64,000 nucleotides of DNA from Dyella sp. M7H15-1 (GCF_004114615.1 NZ_CP035300.1:1116001-1180000), one strand, 5' to 3'; counted from the stretch's first letter, positions 33,248-43,274 are shown. The notes: generated by a model not told the origin, from the letters alone. Translations and numbers: made by a program.

Positions 33248-36200
33248 ATGTCCCTTCGTTTCGCTCATCTGCATCTACACAGCGAGTATTCGCTGGTCGA
33301 CTCCACCATCCGCATCAAGGCGCTGGTGGCGGCCAGTGTGCAGGCCGGTGCGCCCGCCGTAGCGCTCACCGACGAATGCAACATGTTCGCGCTGGTGAAG
33401 TTCTACAAGGCGTGCAGCGCGGCTGGCATCAAACCCATTGGCGGCTGCGATCTTTGGATCAGTTCGGCGGACGATCCGCGCCCCTGGCGCCTCACCATGC
33501 TGTGCCAGAACCGCGACGGCTACCTGAATCTTTCTCGCCTTGTCTCGCGCACCTGGCGCGAAGGCCAGCAAGGCGGGCGCGCATTGACCGATGCCATGTG
33601 GCTCACACCCGATGCGACAACGGGACTGATCATCTTGCTAGGCCGCGAAAGCGAAGTCGGTCGCATCGCAGTCAATCAGGGCAGCGACGCTGGCGCAGCA
33701 CGCCTGCATTCGCTGATGCGGCTGTTTCCCGATCGTCTTTATCTGGAACTCACACGTTGCGGTCGCGAAGGCGAAGAGGCATGGAATAACGCCGCACTCA
33801 CGCTGGCAACCGGATTGGATTTGCCGGTTATCGCCAGCAACGACGTACGCTTCCTCAAGCAGGATGACTTCGAAGCCCACGAAGCGCGCGTGTGCATTCA
33901 CCAAGGCCGCGTGCTGGCCGATCCCAAGCGCCCGCGCGACTACAGCGACCAGCAATTCCTGAAAACGCCGCAAGCGATGGCGGAGCTGTTCGCCGATATT
34001 CCGGAAGCGCTCGAAAACACACTGGAGCTCGCCAAACGCTGCAATCTGGAAATGAGCTTCGGCACCTATTACCTGCCGAACTTCCCAGTACCGGAAGGTC
34101 ATGACCTGGCCAGCTACATCCGCGAGATCGCGCGCGAAGGACTGAAGGAACGCCTTGCCGCCGCCCCGCTCGCCCCTGGCCATATCCTGGCCGATTACGA
34201 AACCCGCCTGGAACGCGAGCTGGACGTGATCATCAAAATGGGCTTCCCTGGCTACTTCCTGATCGTGGCGGACTTCATCAACTGGGGTAAGCAAAACGGC
34301 ATTCCGGTCGGTCCCGGCCGTGGTTCGGGTGCAGGCTCGCTGGTCGCATGGGTGCTGAAAATCACCGACCTCGATCCCTTGCAATTCAACCTGCTGTTCG
34401 AGCGCTTCCTCAATCCCGAACGCGTATCGATGCCGGACTTCGACATCGACTTCTGCATGGATCGCCGCGACGAAGTAATCGACTACGTCGCGCGCAAATA
34501 CGGTCGCGATCACGTCAGCCAGATCATCACCTACGGCTCGATGGCGGCCAAGGCCGTGCTACGCGACTCCGGCCGCGTGCTCGGCATGGGCTACAACGCG
34601 GTCGACAAGATCGCCAAATTGATCCCCCCGCGCCCGCTCGACCTCACGCTGTCGTGCGCACTCGGCCGCTCGGAGAAAGCACAGAAAGAACCCGACCGCG
34701 TGGTGAAGGAATTCTGCGCGCTATACGAGCAGGACGAAGAAGCCCGCACGCTAATCGATTTGGCGCTGAAGCTGGAAAGCCTCACACGTAACGCCGGCAA
34801 ACACGCCGGTGGCGTGGTGATCGGTCCGCAACCACTGACCGAATTCGCACCACTATATTGCGAACCGGGCGGTGCCGGTGTCGTCACGCAATACGACAAA
34901 GATGACGTCGAAGCCGTTGGCTTGGTGAAGTTCGACTTCCTCGGGCTGCGCACGCTCACCATCATCGACTGGGCGGTGAAGGCGATCAATAGGCGGATTG
35001 CGGGATTCGGGGAAAAGCCAGAAGCTGAAACCCCGCCGAATCCTGCTTTTCCGAGTCCCGAGTCCCGGATCCCGAGTCCCGCAGACCCTCTGGACATCAC
35101 CCAGCTCCCGCTCGATGACGTACCCACGTACGAGCTGCTGAAGCGCGCGCAAACCATCGCCGTCTTCCAGCTCGAATCCTCCGGCATGCAACGCATGTTG
35201 AAGGATGCAAAACCCGACCGCTTCGAAGACATCATCGCGCTGGTGGCCTTGTACCGCCCCGGCCCGATGGACCTGATCCCTAGCTTCGTCGCGCGTAAGC
35301 ACGGCCGCGAAGAAGTGATCTATCCCGATCCACGCGTCGAACCCATCCTGAAAGAGACCTACGGCATCATGGTCTACCAGGAGCAGGTGATGCAGATGGC
35401 GCAGATCGTCGGCGGTTACTCGCTCGGCGGCGCCGACCTGCTGCGCCGCGCGATGGGTAAAAAGAAAGTCGAGGAAATGGCCAAGGAACGCGCCAAATTC
35501 CGCGAAGGCGCCGCCAAGGACGGACTCAGTGGCGAAAAATCCGACGCTATCTTCGACGACATGGAAAAATTCGCCGGCTACGGCTTCAACAAGTCGCACG
35601 CCGCCGCCTACGCACTGGTCTCTTACCAGACCGCGTGGCTGAAAGCGCACTATCCGGCCGAATTCATGGCCGCGACCATTTCGTCGGACATGGACAACAC
35701 CGACAAGGCGGTGACGTTCCTGGACGAATCGCGCGCCATTGGCCTGAAGATTCTGCCGCCGGATGTGAATGCTTCGGAATTCATGTTCGTCGCCGTAGAA
35801 TCGCGCGTCATCCGCTACGGCCTGGGCGCAATCAAAGGCGTCGGCCAGGGTGCCTGCGAAGCCATCGCCGACGAATGCAAAAAAAACGGCCTGTACAAGG
35901 ATCTGGCCGACTTCTGCCGCCGCGTCGATCCCGGCAAGCTCAATCGGCGCGTGATGGAAGCATTGATTCTCTCCGGCGCACTCGACGCGCTAGCGCCCAA
36001 CCGCGCCAGCCTGATGCTGCAATTGCCGGACGCCATGAAGGCCGCCGACCAGCATCTACGCGACCGGCAATCGGGCCAGAACGACATGTTCGGCGCAACC
36101 ATGGGCAGCTCCGCGTCCGTCGTGCAGGTCGACCTGCCCACCGCACCGGAATGGCCGCTGGAGCAAAAACTGCACGGCGAACGCGAAACCCTCGGTCACT

Positions 36201-36865
36201 ATCTGTCCGGTCATCCCACCGATCCCTGGCGCGAAGAACTCGCCCAACTCTCCACCTGCCCGTTAGGCGAGATCGCCGACCGCTATCAGCCGCCCCGCCC
36301 GCGCAAGAGCGACAACGACGACGGCAACCGCTTCCGCCGCGGCCCCGACACCCCATGGACTGTGGCCGGCATGGTCACCGCCGTGCGCAAGCGCGGCGAC
36401 AGCGACGCCTTCGTCCGCCTGGAAGACGGCACCGGCATCATCGAAGTGAGCTTCTTCGGCGAACTGTTCCAGCAAGTGGCACCGCTGCTGACCCGCGACG
36501 AACTACTGGTGGTCGAAGGCGGCCTGCGCATCGACGAATTCTCCGGTGGCGGCTTCCAAGTACGCGCCCGCAGCGCCATGTCCCTCGCCGACGCCTGCCG
36601 ACGCTACGCACGCCTGCTACGCGTCAAGGTCAACGGCATCGGCCCCGACTTTGTCCCACAACTGCGGCAAGCCCTTGCCGGGCATCGCGGTGGTGGCGCC
36701 AGCGTGATCCTCAACGGCTATCGCAACGCTACGGCGCAAGCCGATTTGGAGTTCGGACAAGAGTGGAAAGTACATGCCATTCCCGAGTTGCTGCACACGC
36801 TGCGCGGGATGCCGGGTGTGCTGGGGGCTGGCGTGAGAATCGTGAAGACGGGGAATGGGGAATAA
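33248..36865 (+). CDS. dnaE: DNA polymerase III alpha subunit with an in-frame repeat insertion
   Basis: This 1205-residue replicative polymerase has an N-terminal PHP domain (FAHLHLHSEYSLVDSTI), a palm region with GPGRGSGAGSLVAW and catalytic Asp residues in MPDFDIDFCMDRR (about residue 400), fingers with GFNKSHAAAYALVSYQTAWL, tandem HhH motifs and a C-terminal OB domain (WTVAGMVTAVRKRGDSDAFV). Start 33248 (MSLRFAHLH) fits the family; the frame extends 37 codons upstream. Compared with E. coli, about 25 extra residues lie between INRR and LDITQLPLDD (about residues 585-612), encoded by a repetitive DNA segment. accA would normally follow but is 20 kb away. Confidence 0.96.
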   Translation: MSLRFAHLHLHSEYSLVDSTIRIKALVAASVQAGAPAVALTDECNMFALVKFYKACSAAGIKPIGGCDLWISSADDPRPWRLTMLCQNRDGYLNLSRLVSRTWREGQQGGRALTDAMWLTPDATTGLIILLGRESEVGRIAVNQGSDAGAARLHSLMRLFPDRLYLELTRCGREGEEAWNNAALTLATGLDLPVIASNDVRFLKQDDFEAHEARVCIHQGRVLADPKRPRDYSDQQFLKTPQAMAELFADIPEALENTLELAKRCNLEMSFGTYYLPNFPVPEGHDLASYIREIAREGLKERLAAAPLAPGHILADYETRLERELDVIIKMGFPGYFLIVADFINWGKQNGIPVGPGRGSGAGSLVAWVLKITDLDPLQFNLLFERFLNPERVSMPDFDIDFCMDRRDEVIDYVARKYGRDHVSQIITYGSMAAKAVLRDSGRVLGMGYNAVDKIAKLIPPRPLDLTLSCALGRSEKAQKEPDRVVKEFCALYEQDEEARTLIDLALKLESLTRNAGKHAGGVVIGPQPLTEFAPLYCEPGGAGVVTQYDKDDVEAVGLVKFDFLGLRTLTIIDWAVKAINRRIAGFGEKPEAETPPNPAFPSPESRIPSPADPLDITQLPLDDVPTYELLKRAQTIAVFQLESSGMQRMLKDAKPDRFEDIIALVALYRPGPMDLIPSFVARKHGREEVIYPDPRVEPILKETYGIMVYQEQVMQMAQIVGGYSLGGADLLRRAMGKKKVEEMAKERAKFREGAAKDGLSGEKSDAIFDDMEKFAGYGFNKSHAAAYALVSYQTAWLKAHYPAEFMAATISSDMDNTDKAVTFLDESRAIGLKILPPDVNASEFMFVAVESRVIRYGLGAIKGVGQGACEAIADECKKNGLYKDLADFCRRVDPGKLNRRVMEALILSGALDALAPNRASLMLQLPDAMKAADQHLRDRQSGQNDMFGATMGSSASVVQVDLPTAPEWPLEQKLHGERETLGHYLSGHPTDPWREELAQLSTCPLGEIADRYQPPRPRKSDNDDGNRFRRGPDTPWTVAGMVTAVRKRGDSDAFVRLEDGTGIIEVSFFGELFQQVAPLLTRDELLVVEGGLRIDEFSGGGFQVRARSAMSLADACRRYARLLRVKVNGIGPDFVPQLRQALAGHRGGGASVILNGYRNATAQADLEFGQEWKVHAIPELLHTLRGMPGVLGAGVRIVKTGNGE
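35003..35092 (+). repeat. repetitive segment inserted in frame in dnaE
   Basis: The segment begins GGGATTCGGGG and ends with three copies of CCGAGTCCCG/CCGGATCCCG-type units (35,053-35,084). Tandem GGGATTCGGG / GGGACTCGGG units are typical intergenic repeats of xanthomonads. Here it is translated as a Pro/Ser/Glu-rich linker (SPESRIPSPADP) and keeps the dnaE frame. Confidence 0.6.
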
Positions 36866-36910
36866 CCCATCCGATGACACACATCCAAAACGTCTGATGG
36901 GTACGCACCG

Positions 36911-37327
36911 CTACTCCGGACGGGTGCACCGTATTCTTATTTTTGAAGCTTTGTTACCGGTAAAGAAGATGGTGGCAAAGAAATCTGTTTTCTCTGGACA
37001 CAGCTCCTGTATGCCTCCCCCAACGTCCCATTCATTGGTGTTGAGGAGGCATTGCTTTTGTGTAGAGCTCATTGTTTTGACTTCAATCCAGCTAACTGGA
37101 CACTCAGTTGGCTTTGGCTTGGGAGAAAAAGCTTCATTAGGGAGTCTGGCTAGAATGGACTCTTTAGTCTCCCCGATCAAGAAAGCTCCAGCGTTGCCGT
37201 TAGTAATTTCAAAGACCTTCATTGGCTGATCGAAAGTATGAAAGAAATAACCAACGGCAATAACGCAAGCTAGTACCAGTACGCCAATAATTTTTAGTGA
37301 TGCGGATAGCACTTTGTTCATTAGCAT
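36911..37327 (-). CDS. membrane-anchored small protein, candidate immunity for RHS tip 3
   Basis: This 138-residue protein has one N-terminal membrane helix (IIGVLVLACVIAVGYFF) and a periplasmic domain of about 105 residues with four cysteines (TECPVSW, QKQCLL, QELCPEK, IRIRCT). It lies directly downstream of the disrupted RHS C-terminal tip at 37351 on the same strand, 23 bases away, where immunity genes sit in RHS toxin loci. AT-rich codon use unlike dnaE supports transfer. No family recognised; the immunity role is inferred from position. Confidence 0.55.
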   Translation of the reverse strand: MLMNKVLSASLKIIGVLVLACVIAVGYFFHTFDQPMKVFEITNGNAGAFLIGETKESILARLPNEAFSPKPKPTECPVSWIEVKTMSSTQKQCLLNTNEWDVGGGIQELCPEKTDFFATIFFTGNKASKIRIRCTRPE

Positions 37328-37350
37328 GCCTCAATTCAATCTTCCGTCGG

Positions 37351-37807
37351 CTAGTTATTGGGATAGTGCTGCTGCCAAGCCCCAGGTATGTCGGGCATTG
37401 TTCCACCAGCATTTTGAATGATTGAATTTGTTGCAGTATTTGAATTAGGACCATTTTTCGCGTCATAGGGTTGGCCCGAGTCATAAGAGTCCCCCGCCCC
37501 TGTTACAGCCCCATCGAACTGCGAGCTTGTCATACCTGGCGGCGGCGGTATGTTCCAGTCAGACACGCCATTGGCGCCACCATCGCCTTGGAAAAACGCA
37601 TTCCGATCATCAACAGCAGTGGGAGCATTGCTCCCCTGAGGGAAGGGAGTTGTATTGCCTGCCAAACTATATTGGCGATCAATTACACGCTGCCCGTTGC
37701 AGTCTAGATACCAAACAAAAACAGCACAGTGAACGTATTGCGTCATCGTCACAACTCCCAACGCGGTCACTCTTCCGTCATTAATCGGCCTGCAAACCAC
37801 CATAGTT
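37351..37807 (-). pseudogene. RHS variable C-terminal tip 3, cut from its RHS core by IS21
   Basis: About 150 codons are open up to the IS21 junction at 37807/37808. Removing the element and one TAGTT copy joins it in frame to the RHS core end at 40441 (DPLGLSTM then VVCRPINDGRV). This is therefore the polymorphic tip of a broken RHS protein. It has two cysteines early and is rich in Asn, Gly and Pro, with a late motif GPNSNTATNSIIQNAGG. GPNSNT-type motifs occur in some papain-like hydrolase families, but that link is from memory and weak. A candidate immunity gene follows. Confidence 0.7.
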
Positions 37808-37900
37808 TGCGGATTTCGGCGATCGTGACCGCGTATTTCGGTTGATCGTGACCGGTCAGCGCCAGTCATTGTGCGGTGCACTCGAGTGTAACTGGACCGG

Positions 37901-38659
37901 TCACGATGAGGTATCGGCGGCTGGCTTGGCGGAGGACTTTCGGCGCATCGATTCGCCCTTCAACACGATGCGATGAGAGCGGTGTACGAGACGGTCGAGG
38001 ATGGCATCGGCGAGGGTGGGATCGTTGAGCCAGGCGTGCCAGTGTTCGATCGGTAGCTGGCTGGTGATGAGGGTCGATTTGCCGTTGCCGCGATCGTCGA
38101 TGACCTCCAGCAGATCATGGCGCGCCGCCTGATCGAGCGGTGTCATGCCCCAATCGTCAAGGATTAGCACGTCGATGCGCGCCAACTGAGCAAGCACGCG
38201 ACCGAAGCTGCCGTCGGCGTGGGCGATGCGTAGCATCTCGGCGAGGCGTGGCACACGCTGATACAGCACCGGGAAGCCTTGGCGGCAGGCATGTTGTCCA
38301 AGCGCACACGCCAGCCACGTTTTACCAACCCCGGTCGGACCGGTCAGCAACACACTTTGCCCCTGCCGGATCCAGTCGCCGCCGGACAAGGTGGCGATCA
38401 GGCGTTTGTCGATACCGCGGTCGGCGCTGTACTGCACATCTTCCAGGCAGGCCTGGGCGTGTTTGAGCTTGGCCACACGAAGTAATCGTTCCTGCCGTCG
38501 ACCGTCACGCCAATGGCGTTCGCGATCGACCAGCATGCCGAGCCGATCTTCGAACGGCAGATCGTGACAGGCCGGCAACAGGCGCTGTTCTTCCAGCGCC
38601 TGTGCCATGCCGTCGAGCTTGAGGGCACGCAAGTGTTCAAGGGTGGGATGGATCAACAA
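37901..38659 (-). CDS. istB: IS21 helper ATPase IstB
   Basis: This AAA+ ATPase of about 252 residues assists IstA in target capture. Walker A is [18 protein letters not shown], Walker B is [14 protein letters not shown], and the C-terminal arginine-rich end is [22 protein letters not shown] at 38659 with AAGGAG six to seven bases upstream is the best start; an ATG at 38713 overlapping istA is the alternative. Confidence 0.9.
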   Translation of the reverse strand: MLIHPTLEHLRALKLDGMAQALEEQRLLPACHDLPFEDRLGMLVDRERHWRDGRRQERLLRVAKLKHAQACLEDVQYSADRGIDKRLIATLSGGDWIRQGQSVLLTGPTGVGKTWLACALGQHACRQGFPVLYQRVPRLAEMLRIAHADGSFGRVLAQLARIDVLILDDWGMTPLDQAARHDLLEVIDDRGNGKSTLITSQLPIEHWHAWLNDPTLADAILDRLVHRSHRIVLKGESMRRKSSAKPAADTSS

Positions 38660-38672
38660 GGTGGTCTCCTTT

Positions 38673-40241
38673 TCAGTGAGTGGTGGGTGGATCGCGGTAA
38701 TAGGTGGGGCCACGCAGGTTGACGTGGTCGGGTGTGACCCAGTCGGTTTGGGCGATGGCGCTGGGCAAGGGGTGTTGATCGAGCTTGTTGTGCAGGATCG
38801 ACTGCACGGATTTGCGCGTGCGCGAACCGATCGCCCACGCGCGTGCGCAGGCCGCTTCCAGGCGGTCGTCGCCGTACTGGCGCGCGAGCGCCAGCAGCCC
38901 CAGGCAACTGCGATAGCCCATCTCCGGATGCGGGCGCTCGGTCAGCAGGTGCTCGACCAACTGACGGGTTGCCGCGCCGATCGTGTCGGCCCAGTGCAGG
39001 AAGCGACCGGGTGACCATTCCCGATGCGCACGATGTGCGGCCGGCATGTGGTCGGCGACGGTGGTGTGGCGTCCGCGCGCCGGGGAGCGGACGTGGCTGG
39101 CGATGCGCTGGCCGGCATGCAGGATCTCGACGGTGGTGTCGGTGATGCGCGCCTCGACGGTCTTGCGTACCAGGCTATGCGGCACGCTGTAGTAATGGCC
39201 ATCGACCTCGATGTGGTAATCGATGTTGACCTTGCACGGCTTGAAGCGCGCCGGCTCATAGGGTTGCGCCGGCAAGGGCATCAGGGCGGGACGGTCGATC
39301 GTCTCGAACCACGAACGGCGCGAGCCGTCGAGCTTCTTGAACGGCCGTGCATTCAAGTCCGTCAGCAGGTCGGCGATGGCGTGATTGAGAGCGCTGAAGG
39401 TAAAAAAGCACGGATGGCGCAAGCGCGCGAGGATCCAGCGCTCGACCACCTGCACGCCGACCTCGACCTTGGCCTTGTCCTGCGGGCGTCGTGGGCGGGC
39501 CGGCAGGATCGCCATGCCGTAATGCTCTGCACACACCTGCGTAGCACGGTTGAGCACGGGCTCGTAGCGATCCGGCTGGGTGATCAGCGCGCGCGGATTG
39601 TCAGGTACCACCAGCGCCGGCACGCCACCAAAAAATGCCAACGTCTGCGTCAAGCCGCGCAGCCAGTCGATCTGCGTTTCGCCCGGTGTGGCGCAGGCAT
39701 AGGTGAAACTGGACGCACCCAGCACGGCCACGAAGATGTGCGCTCGCCGCAGCTCGCCGGTGTCGGGGTTGACGACGCCAAGGGTGGGGCCGGCGTAGTC
39801 GATAAACAGCTTTTCACCGGCAACGTGCAACTGACGCATCGAGCGGCGCAGCGAGGCCGTGTAGTCGTGGAGGTGCTGGCAAAACTGGGTGTATTGGTAC
39901 GTGAGACGGCCAGCGTTCGCGTCGCAGTATTCCTGCCACAACAATTGTCGCGTGACGCCTTTGCGGCGCAACTCCCGATGCACCCATGGCAGATCGATGG
40001 GTGCCCGCTCGCCACGCACGGCGGGTGGTGACATACACAACTGGGCGGCAATCGCGTTGTCGTCCATGGCGGACAGGCCGGGCCAGTCCAGTCCGGCGGC
40101 CGTGGCACGTTTCACGTACTTGCTGACCACGCCCTTGGACAGACCCAAGGCCAAGGCGATGCGTTCGTGCGAGAGGTCGCACTCCAGCTTCAGTCGAAGA
40201 CATTCTTTGATCTTGCGCATAGCTACTCGCGGGGTCGGCAT
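38673..40241 (-). CDS. istA: IS21 transposase IstA
   Basis: This 522-residue DDE transposase has an N-terminal helix-turn-helix ([20 protein letters not shown]), DDE residues in [24 protein letters not shown] and [13 protein letters not shown], and a beta-barrel C-terminal part ([11 protein letters not shown]). ATG at 40241 has GGAG five bases upstream. It looks intact. Confidence 0.92.
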   Translation of the reverse strand: MPTPRVAMRKIKECLRLKLECDLSHERIALALGLSKGVVSKYVKRATAAGLDWPGLSAMDDNAIAAQLCMSPPAVRGERAPIDLPWVHRELRRKGVTRQLLWQEYCDANAGRLTYQYTQFCQHLHDYTASLRRSMRQLHVAGEKLFIDYAGPTLGVVNPDTGELRRAHIFVAVLGASSFTYACATPGETQIDWLRGLTQTLAFFGGVPALVVPDNPRALITQPDRYEPVLNRATQVCAEHYGMAILPARPRRPQDKAKVEVGVQVVERWILARLRHPCFFTFSALNHAIADLLTDLNARPFKKLDGSRRSWFETIDRPALMPLPAQPYEPARFKPCKVNIDYHIEVDGHYYSVPHSLVRKTVEARITDTTVEILHAGQRIASHVRSPARGRHTTVADHMPAAHRAHREWSPGRFLHWADTIGAATRQLVEHLLTERPHPEMGYRSCLGLLALARQYGDDRLEAACARAWAIGSRTRKSVQSILHNKLDQHPLPSAIAQTDWVTPDHVNLRGPTYYRDPPTTH

Positions 40242-40440
40242 CGCCACTCCAAAAAGCCGTGGAGGATGCCGTTGCGTTGAAGTTATGCACAACGAGGGGC
40301 GCGTTTCGGTAAGCCGTGACCGCTGATTTCGGTGACCGTCGAAAATCGGTCACGATCAACCGAAACGGGCGGTCACGGCTTACCGAAATGACCGGTCACG
40401 CCTTACCGAAATGGGCGGTCACGATGGGCCGAAATACGCA

Positions 40441-40627
40441 TAGTTGAAAGCCCAAGGGGATCGATATTGCTCAGCGGACTATTTAAGCCGTAAGCGTAAG
40501 TGTTCGGTCCGGCTCTCAAACCAAGCGGATCGCTCTCGATATATCGGCCTGAACCAGAGTCGTAGTCACGGAAACCGTTATGGAACAACCCGGTTTCTTC
40601 ATCAAAGTACTGCCCACTGAAACGAAA
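40441..40627 (-). pseudogene. RHS core end fragment (with DPxGL), between IS200 and IS21
   Basis: The minus frame reads FRFSGQYFDEETGLFHNG, then DYDSGSGRYIESDPLGL and NIDPLGLSTM, the conserved end of an RHS core. Its start is cut by IS200 copy A (junction at 40627/40628) and its end by IS21 (40440/40441). Both junctions are in frame with neighbouring RHS pieces once the insertions are removed. Confidence 0.9.
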
Positions 40628-41250
40628 GTAAGTATCCCCCGGCAAAGCCGGGGGCTTTATTGGGTGAGCCCCTCAAAGGGGCGATAACAGCGTGAGCCGC
40701 CTGAAGGCGGCGGGCTACACGCCCAGCTTCATCTCGTCGTAACGTTCATCCTCTTGCTCTTGGTTTCGGATGTATGCCCTCACCATCGCTTCGTCCAAGC
40801 CCACCGTCGAGACGAAATAGCCTCGTGCCCAAAACGACTCCCCAGTGAAGTTTCGATTCCGTCCTCCGAACTTGCGCGCAATGGTGATGGCACTCTTACC
40901 CTTGAGGTAACCCACCACGTTCGACACTGCATACTTCGGCGGAATGCTGATGCACATGTGAATGTGGTCGCTCATCAGGTGGCCTTCCACAATCTGCGAT
41001 TCCTTGTGCGAAGCCAACTCGTGGAAGACCTCGCCCAAGTGCTTGCGTAACTCTCCAAACACCTGCTTCTTTCTCCGCTTGGGAATGAACACCACGCGGT
41101 ACTTACAGTCCCAACGGGCATGACTCAAGCTTTGATACTCTTTCATCGTGAACCTCGTCTCTTGGTCGAGATTTCAGGTTCACTACGACCGCCGTATAGG
41201 TCAAACCTTGGTGAGTCCCCCGGCAAAGCCGGGGGCTTACCTCATTCTGA
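40628..41250 (-). mobile_element. IS200/IS605-family element, copy A (623 bp)
   Basis: The element carries a single Y1 transposase and has no inverted terminal repeats, but has subterminal hairpins CCCCGGC-AAA-GCCGGGG near both ends, as in IS200-type elements. Ends deduced by aligning the two copies and restoring the RHS frame: on the minus strand TCAGAATGAGG... to ...GATACTTAC, inserted after TATAAC. There is no target duplication, as expected for single-strand transposition. Copy B at 49497-50119 differs at one base that I could find. Confidence 0.88.
40715..41146 (-). CDS. tnpA: IS200/IS605 transposase TnpA, copy A
   Basis: This 143-residue HUH Y1 transposase has the HUH motif SDHIHMCIS and, toward the C-terminus, the catalytic Tyr helix AMVRAYIRNQEQED. 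N-terminal SLSHARWDCKYRVVFIPKRR is typical, except that the usual His of KYHVVF is Arg here (copy B has His). The Arg comes from a single C/T difference. Whether it affects activity is unknown. Confidence 0.93.
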   Translation of the reverse strand: MKEYQSLSHARWDCKYRVVFIPKRRKKQVFGELRKHLGEVFHELASHKESQIVEGHLMSDHIHMCISIPPKYAVSNVVGYLKGKSAITIARKFGGRNRNFTGESFWARGYFVSTVGLDEAMVRAYIRNQEQEDERYDEMKLGV

Positions 41251-41578
41251 GTTATACGTATAGCCATTGCTTGTGGGTGCTTGTTCAGCCCATGCATTCC
41301 CTTGATAGGCCCACGTCCACACCGCGTTGCCGCTGCTATCGGTGACGGCTCGCGGCGTGCCGAGCTGATCCGCCGTGACGTAGGCGACCGACGTGGTCGT
41401 TCCCTGCGTATCAAGGTTCGCCACCGGAATACCAGCAAGGTAGACGTAGTCACGGTTGGTCGTGCCGTATTCGCTTAAAAGCTGACTGTCCTCGTTGTAA
41501 CTGTAACGTTCGGTCGTGCCTGTCGTCGTCTTTGCTACGCGCTCACCGTTGGCGTTATAGGCGTAATTCGCAACCGTG
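41251..41578 (-). pseudogene. RHS core fragment between IS21 and IS200
   Basis: The frame encodes RHS core sequence beginning ANYAYNANGERVAKTTTG, through AYVTADQLGTPRAVTDSSG, and ending SNGYTYN at the IS200 junction. It is nearly identical to the matching part of the RHS gene at 44162-45941. Its upstream part is missing: IS21 begins directly before it at 41579. It continues, after removal of IS200, into 40441-40627. Confidence 0.9.
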
Positions 41579-41739
41579 TGCGTATTCCGACGCAAATCGG
41601 CCACTGATTCCGAGCTAAATCGGCCACCCGTTCCGACGTAAATCGGCCCCCATTCCGAGCCAAATCGGCCACCCTGCCAACGTCATGCGTGGACCCCTGA
41701 TCGGGCACGCTCGCCCGCTTTTCCCCAGCGAGCAGAGCG

Positions 41740-43263
41740 ATGCCCAAAGCGAGGTTGTCCATGCGCAAGATTCGAGAAGTTCTCCGGCTCACCGCGGCCG
41801 GCCTATCCGCCCGCCAGGTGGCAGCCAGCGTCAAGCTGGCGCGCAGCACCGTGGCCGATTACCTGCGCCGCGCGCAAGCCGCTGGCGTCCATTGGCCGCT
41901 CCCCGAGGAGGTGGACGAAGACACGCTGTGGGATCGGCTCTATCCGCCGACCGTGTCGGCTGAGCAGGCTCACCAACCACTCCCCGACTGGCCTCGTATC
42001 CACTACGAACTGACGCGCAAAGGCGTCACGCTGATGCTGTTGTGGGAGGAGTACAAAGCCCATCACCCCGACGGTTATCAGTACAGCCGTTTTGCCGATT
42101 TGTACCGGCAATGGGCCAGCAAGCAGGACGTGGTGCTTCGCCACGTCCATGTGCCGGGCGACAAGCTGTTTGTCGACTACGCGGGACACACGCTGGACAT
42201 CATCGACCGTCGCACCGGCGAGCTGCGTCCGGCACAAATCTTTGTGGCCGTGCTCGGGCATTCAAGCTACACCTATGCCGAGGCCACCTGGACCCAGAGC
42301 GTGCCTGACTGGCTGGCCTCGCACGTGCGGGCACTGGAATTCATCGGTGGTGTGCCGCGCGCGATCGTGCCCGATAACCTCAAGGCCGGCGTGACCAAAG
42401 CACATCGCTACGATCCGGATATCAATCCGTCGTATCAGGATCTGGCCGAGCACTACGCCACCACGGTGCTGCCGGCACGGGTGAGAAAGCCGCGCGACAA
42501 GGCCAAGGCCGAAGTGGGCGTGCAGGTGGTGGAACGGCGGATTCTGGCGCCGCTGCGCGAACAATCCTTGTTCTCGCTCAACGAGGCCAACGCAGCCATC
42601 CGCCCATTGTTGGATGAACTGAATCGGCAACCCTTTCAGAAGCGCGAGGGAAGCCGTCTGAGCGTATTCGAGGCGATCGAACGAGCAGCGCTGCAACGGC
42701 TGCCTGCCACGCGCTACGAATACGCCGAATGGAAGAAGGCCAAGGTGCACCTGGACTACCACGTCGAGGTGGATCGGCATTACTACTCGGTGCCGCATAC
42801 CCTGACGGGCCGCGTGGTGGACGTGCGTTTGTGTGCCTCCACCGTGGAAATCTTTCTGCGCGGCACGCGCGTCGCCGCGCATACGCGCTCCACGATGCGC
42901 GGCGGTTTTACGACCTGCCCGGCGCATCGCCCGAAGAGCCATCGCGCGGTCACGGAGCTGACGATCGAGCAGTTGTTTGCACGTGCCGAAACCATCGGGC
43001 CGAACGTCGTCGGCGTGCTGAACATGCAAGTCAACATGCGCAAGCATCCCGAATATGCGTTGCGCGCATGCCTGGGCATTTTGCGCTTGGCCAACGACTT
43101 CTCGCCGCTGCAACTGGAGGCAGCCTGCAAGCAGGCGCTGGCGCACAACAGCACCAGTTACCGCGCCATTCGTGCGCTGATCAAGCACACCCTTCCGCAA
43201 ACCGAATTGACACTTTCCCTGCCCGAGCACGACAACGTGCGCGGCGCGTCCTACTACCACTGA
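41740..43263 (+). CDS. istA: IS21 transposase IstA
   Basis: This 507-residue DDE transposase has an N-terminal HTH (LTAAGLSARQVAASVKLAR), DDE residues in KLFVDYAGHTLD, RAIVPDNLKAGV and [13 protein letters not shown], and a C-terminal HYYSVPHTLTG. It appears intact. It differs clearly from the IstA at 38673-40241, so the two IS21 elements are different members. Confidence 0.93.
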   Translation: MPKARLSMRKIREVLRLTAAGLSARQVAASVKLARSTVADYLRRAQAAGVHWPLPEEVDEDTLWDRLYPPTVSAEQAHQPLPDWPRIHYELTRKGVTLMLLWEEYKAHHPDGYQYSRFADLYRQWASKQDVVLRHVHVPGDKLFVDYAGHTLDIIDRRTGELRPAQIFVAVLGHSSYTYAEATWTQSVPDWLASHVRALEFIGGVPRAIVPDNLKAGVTKAHRYDPDINPSYQDLAEHYATTVLPARVRKPRDKAKAEVGVQVVERRILAPLREQSLFSLNEANAAIRPLLDELNRQPFQKREGSRLSVFEAIERAALQRLPATRYEYAEWKKAKVHLDYHVEVDRHYYSVPHTLTGRVVDVRLCASTVEIFLRGTRVAAHTRSTMRGGFTTCPAHRPKSHRAVTELTIEQLFARAETIGPNVVGVLNMQVNMRKHPEYALRACLGILRLANDFSPLQLEAACKQALAHNSTSYRAIRALIKHTLPQTELTLSLPEHDNVRGASYYH

Positions 43264-43274
43264 CGGAGACCACG

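Larger units (their letters stand above)
37808..40440 (-). mobile_element. IS21-family element, second type, with 5-bp target duplication
   Basis: The ends TGCGGATTTCGG (left) and TGCGTATTTCGG (right, reverse complement) are inverted repeats. Multiple subterminal copies of ATTTCGG...GTGACCG occur at both ends, the usual IstA-binding layout. The 5-bp direct repeat TAGTT flanks the element (37803-37807 and 40441-40445). It is 2.6 kb and carries istA and istB on the minus strand. It sits in an RHS gene immediately after the DPxGL motif. Confidence 0.9.

Noticed and set aside
40403-40645. 80-codon minus frame as an independent gene
   Set aside because: Its apparent start is a TTG inside IS200 and its end lies in IS21; only the middle is an RHS core fragment.
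41584-41680. Regularly spaced ATTCCGAnnnAAATCGGCC repeats resembling a short CRISPR
   Set aside because: Spacing is only a few bases between units, and the same units occur inverted at 44,085-44,161; they are IS21 terminal transposase-binding repeats.
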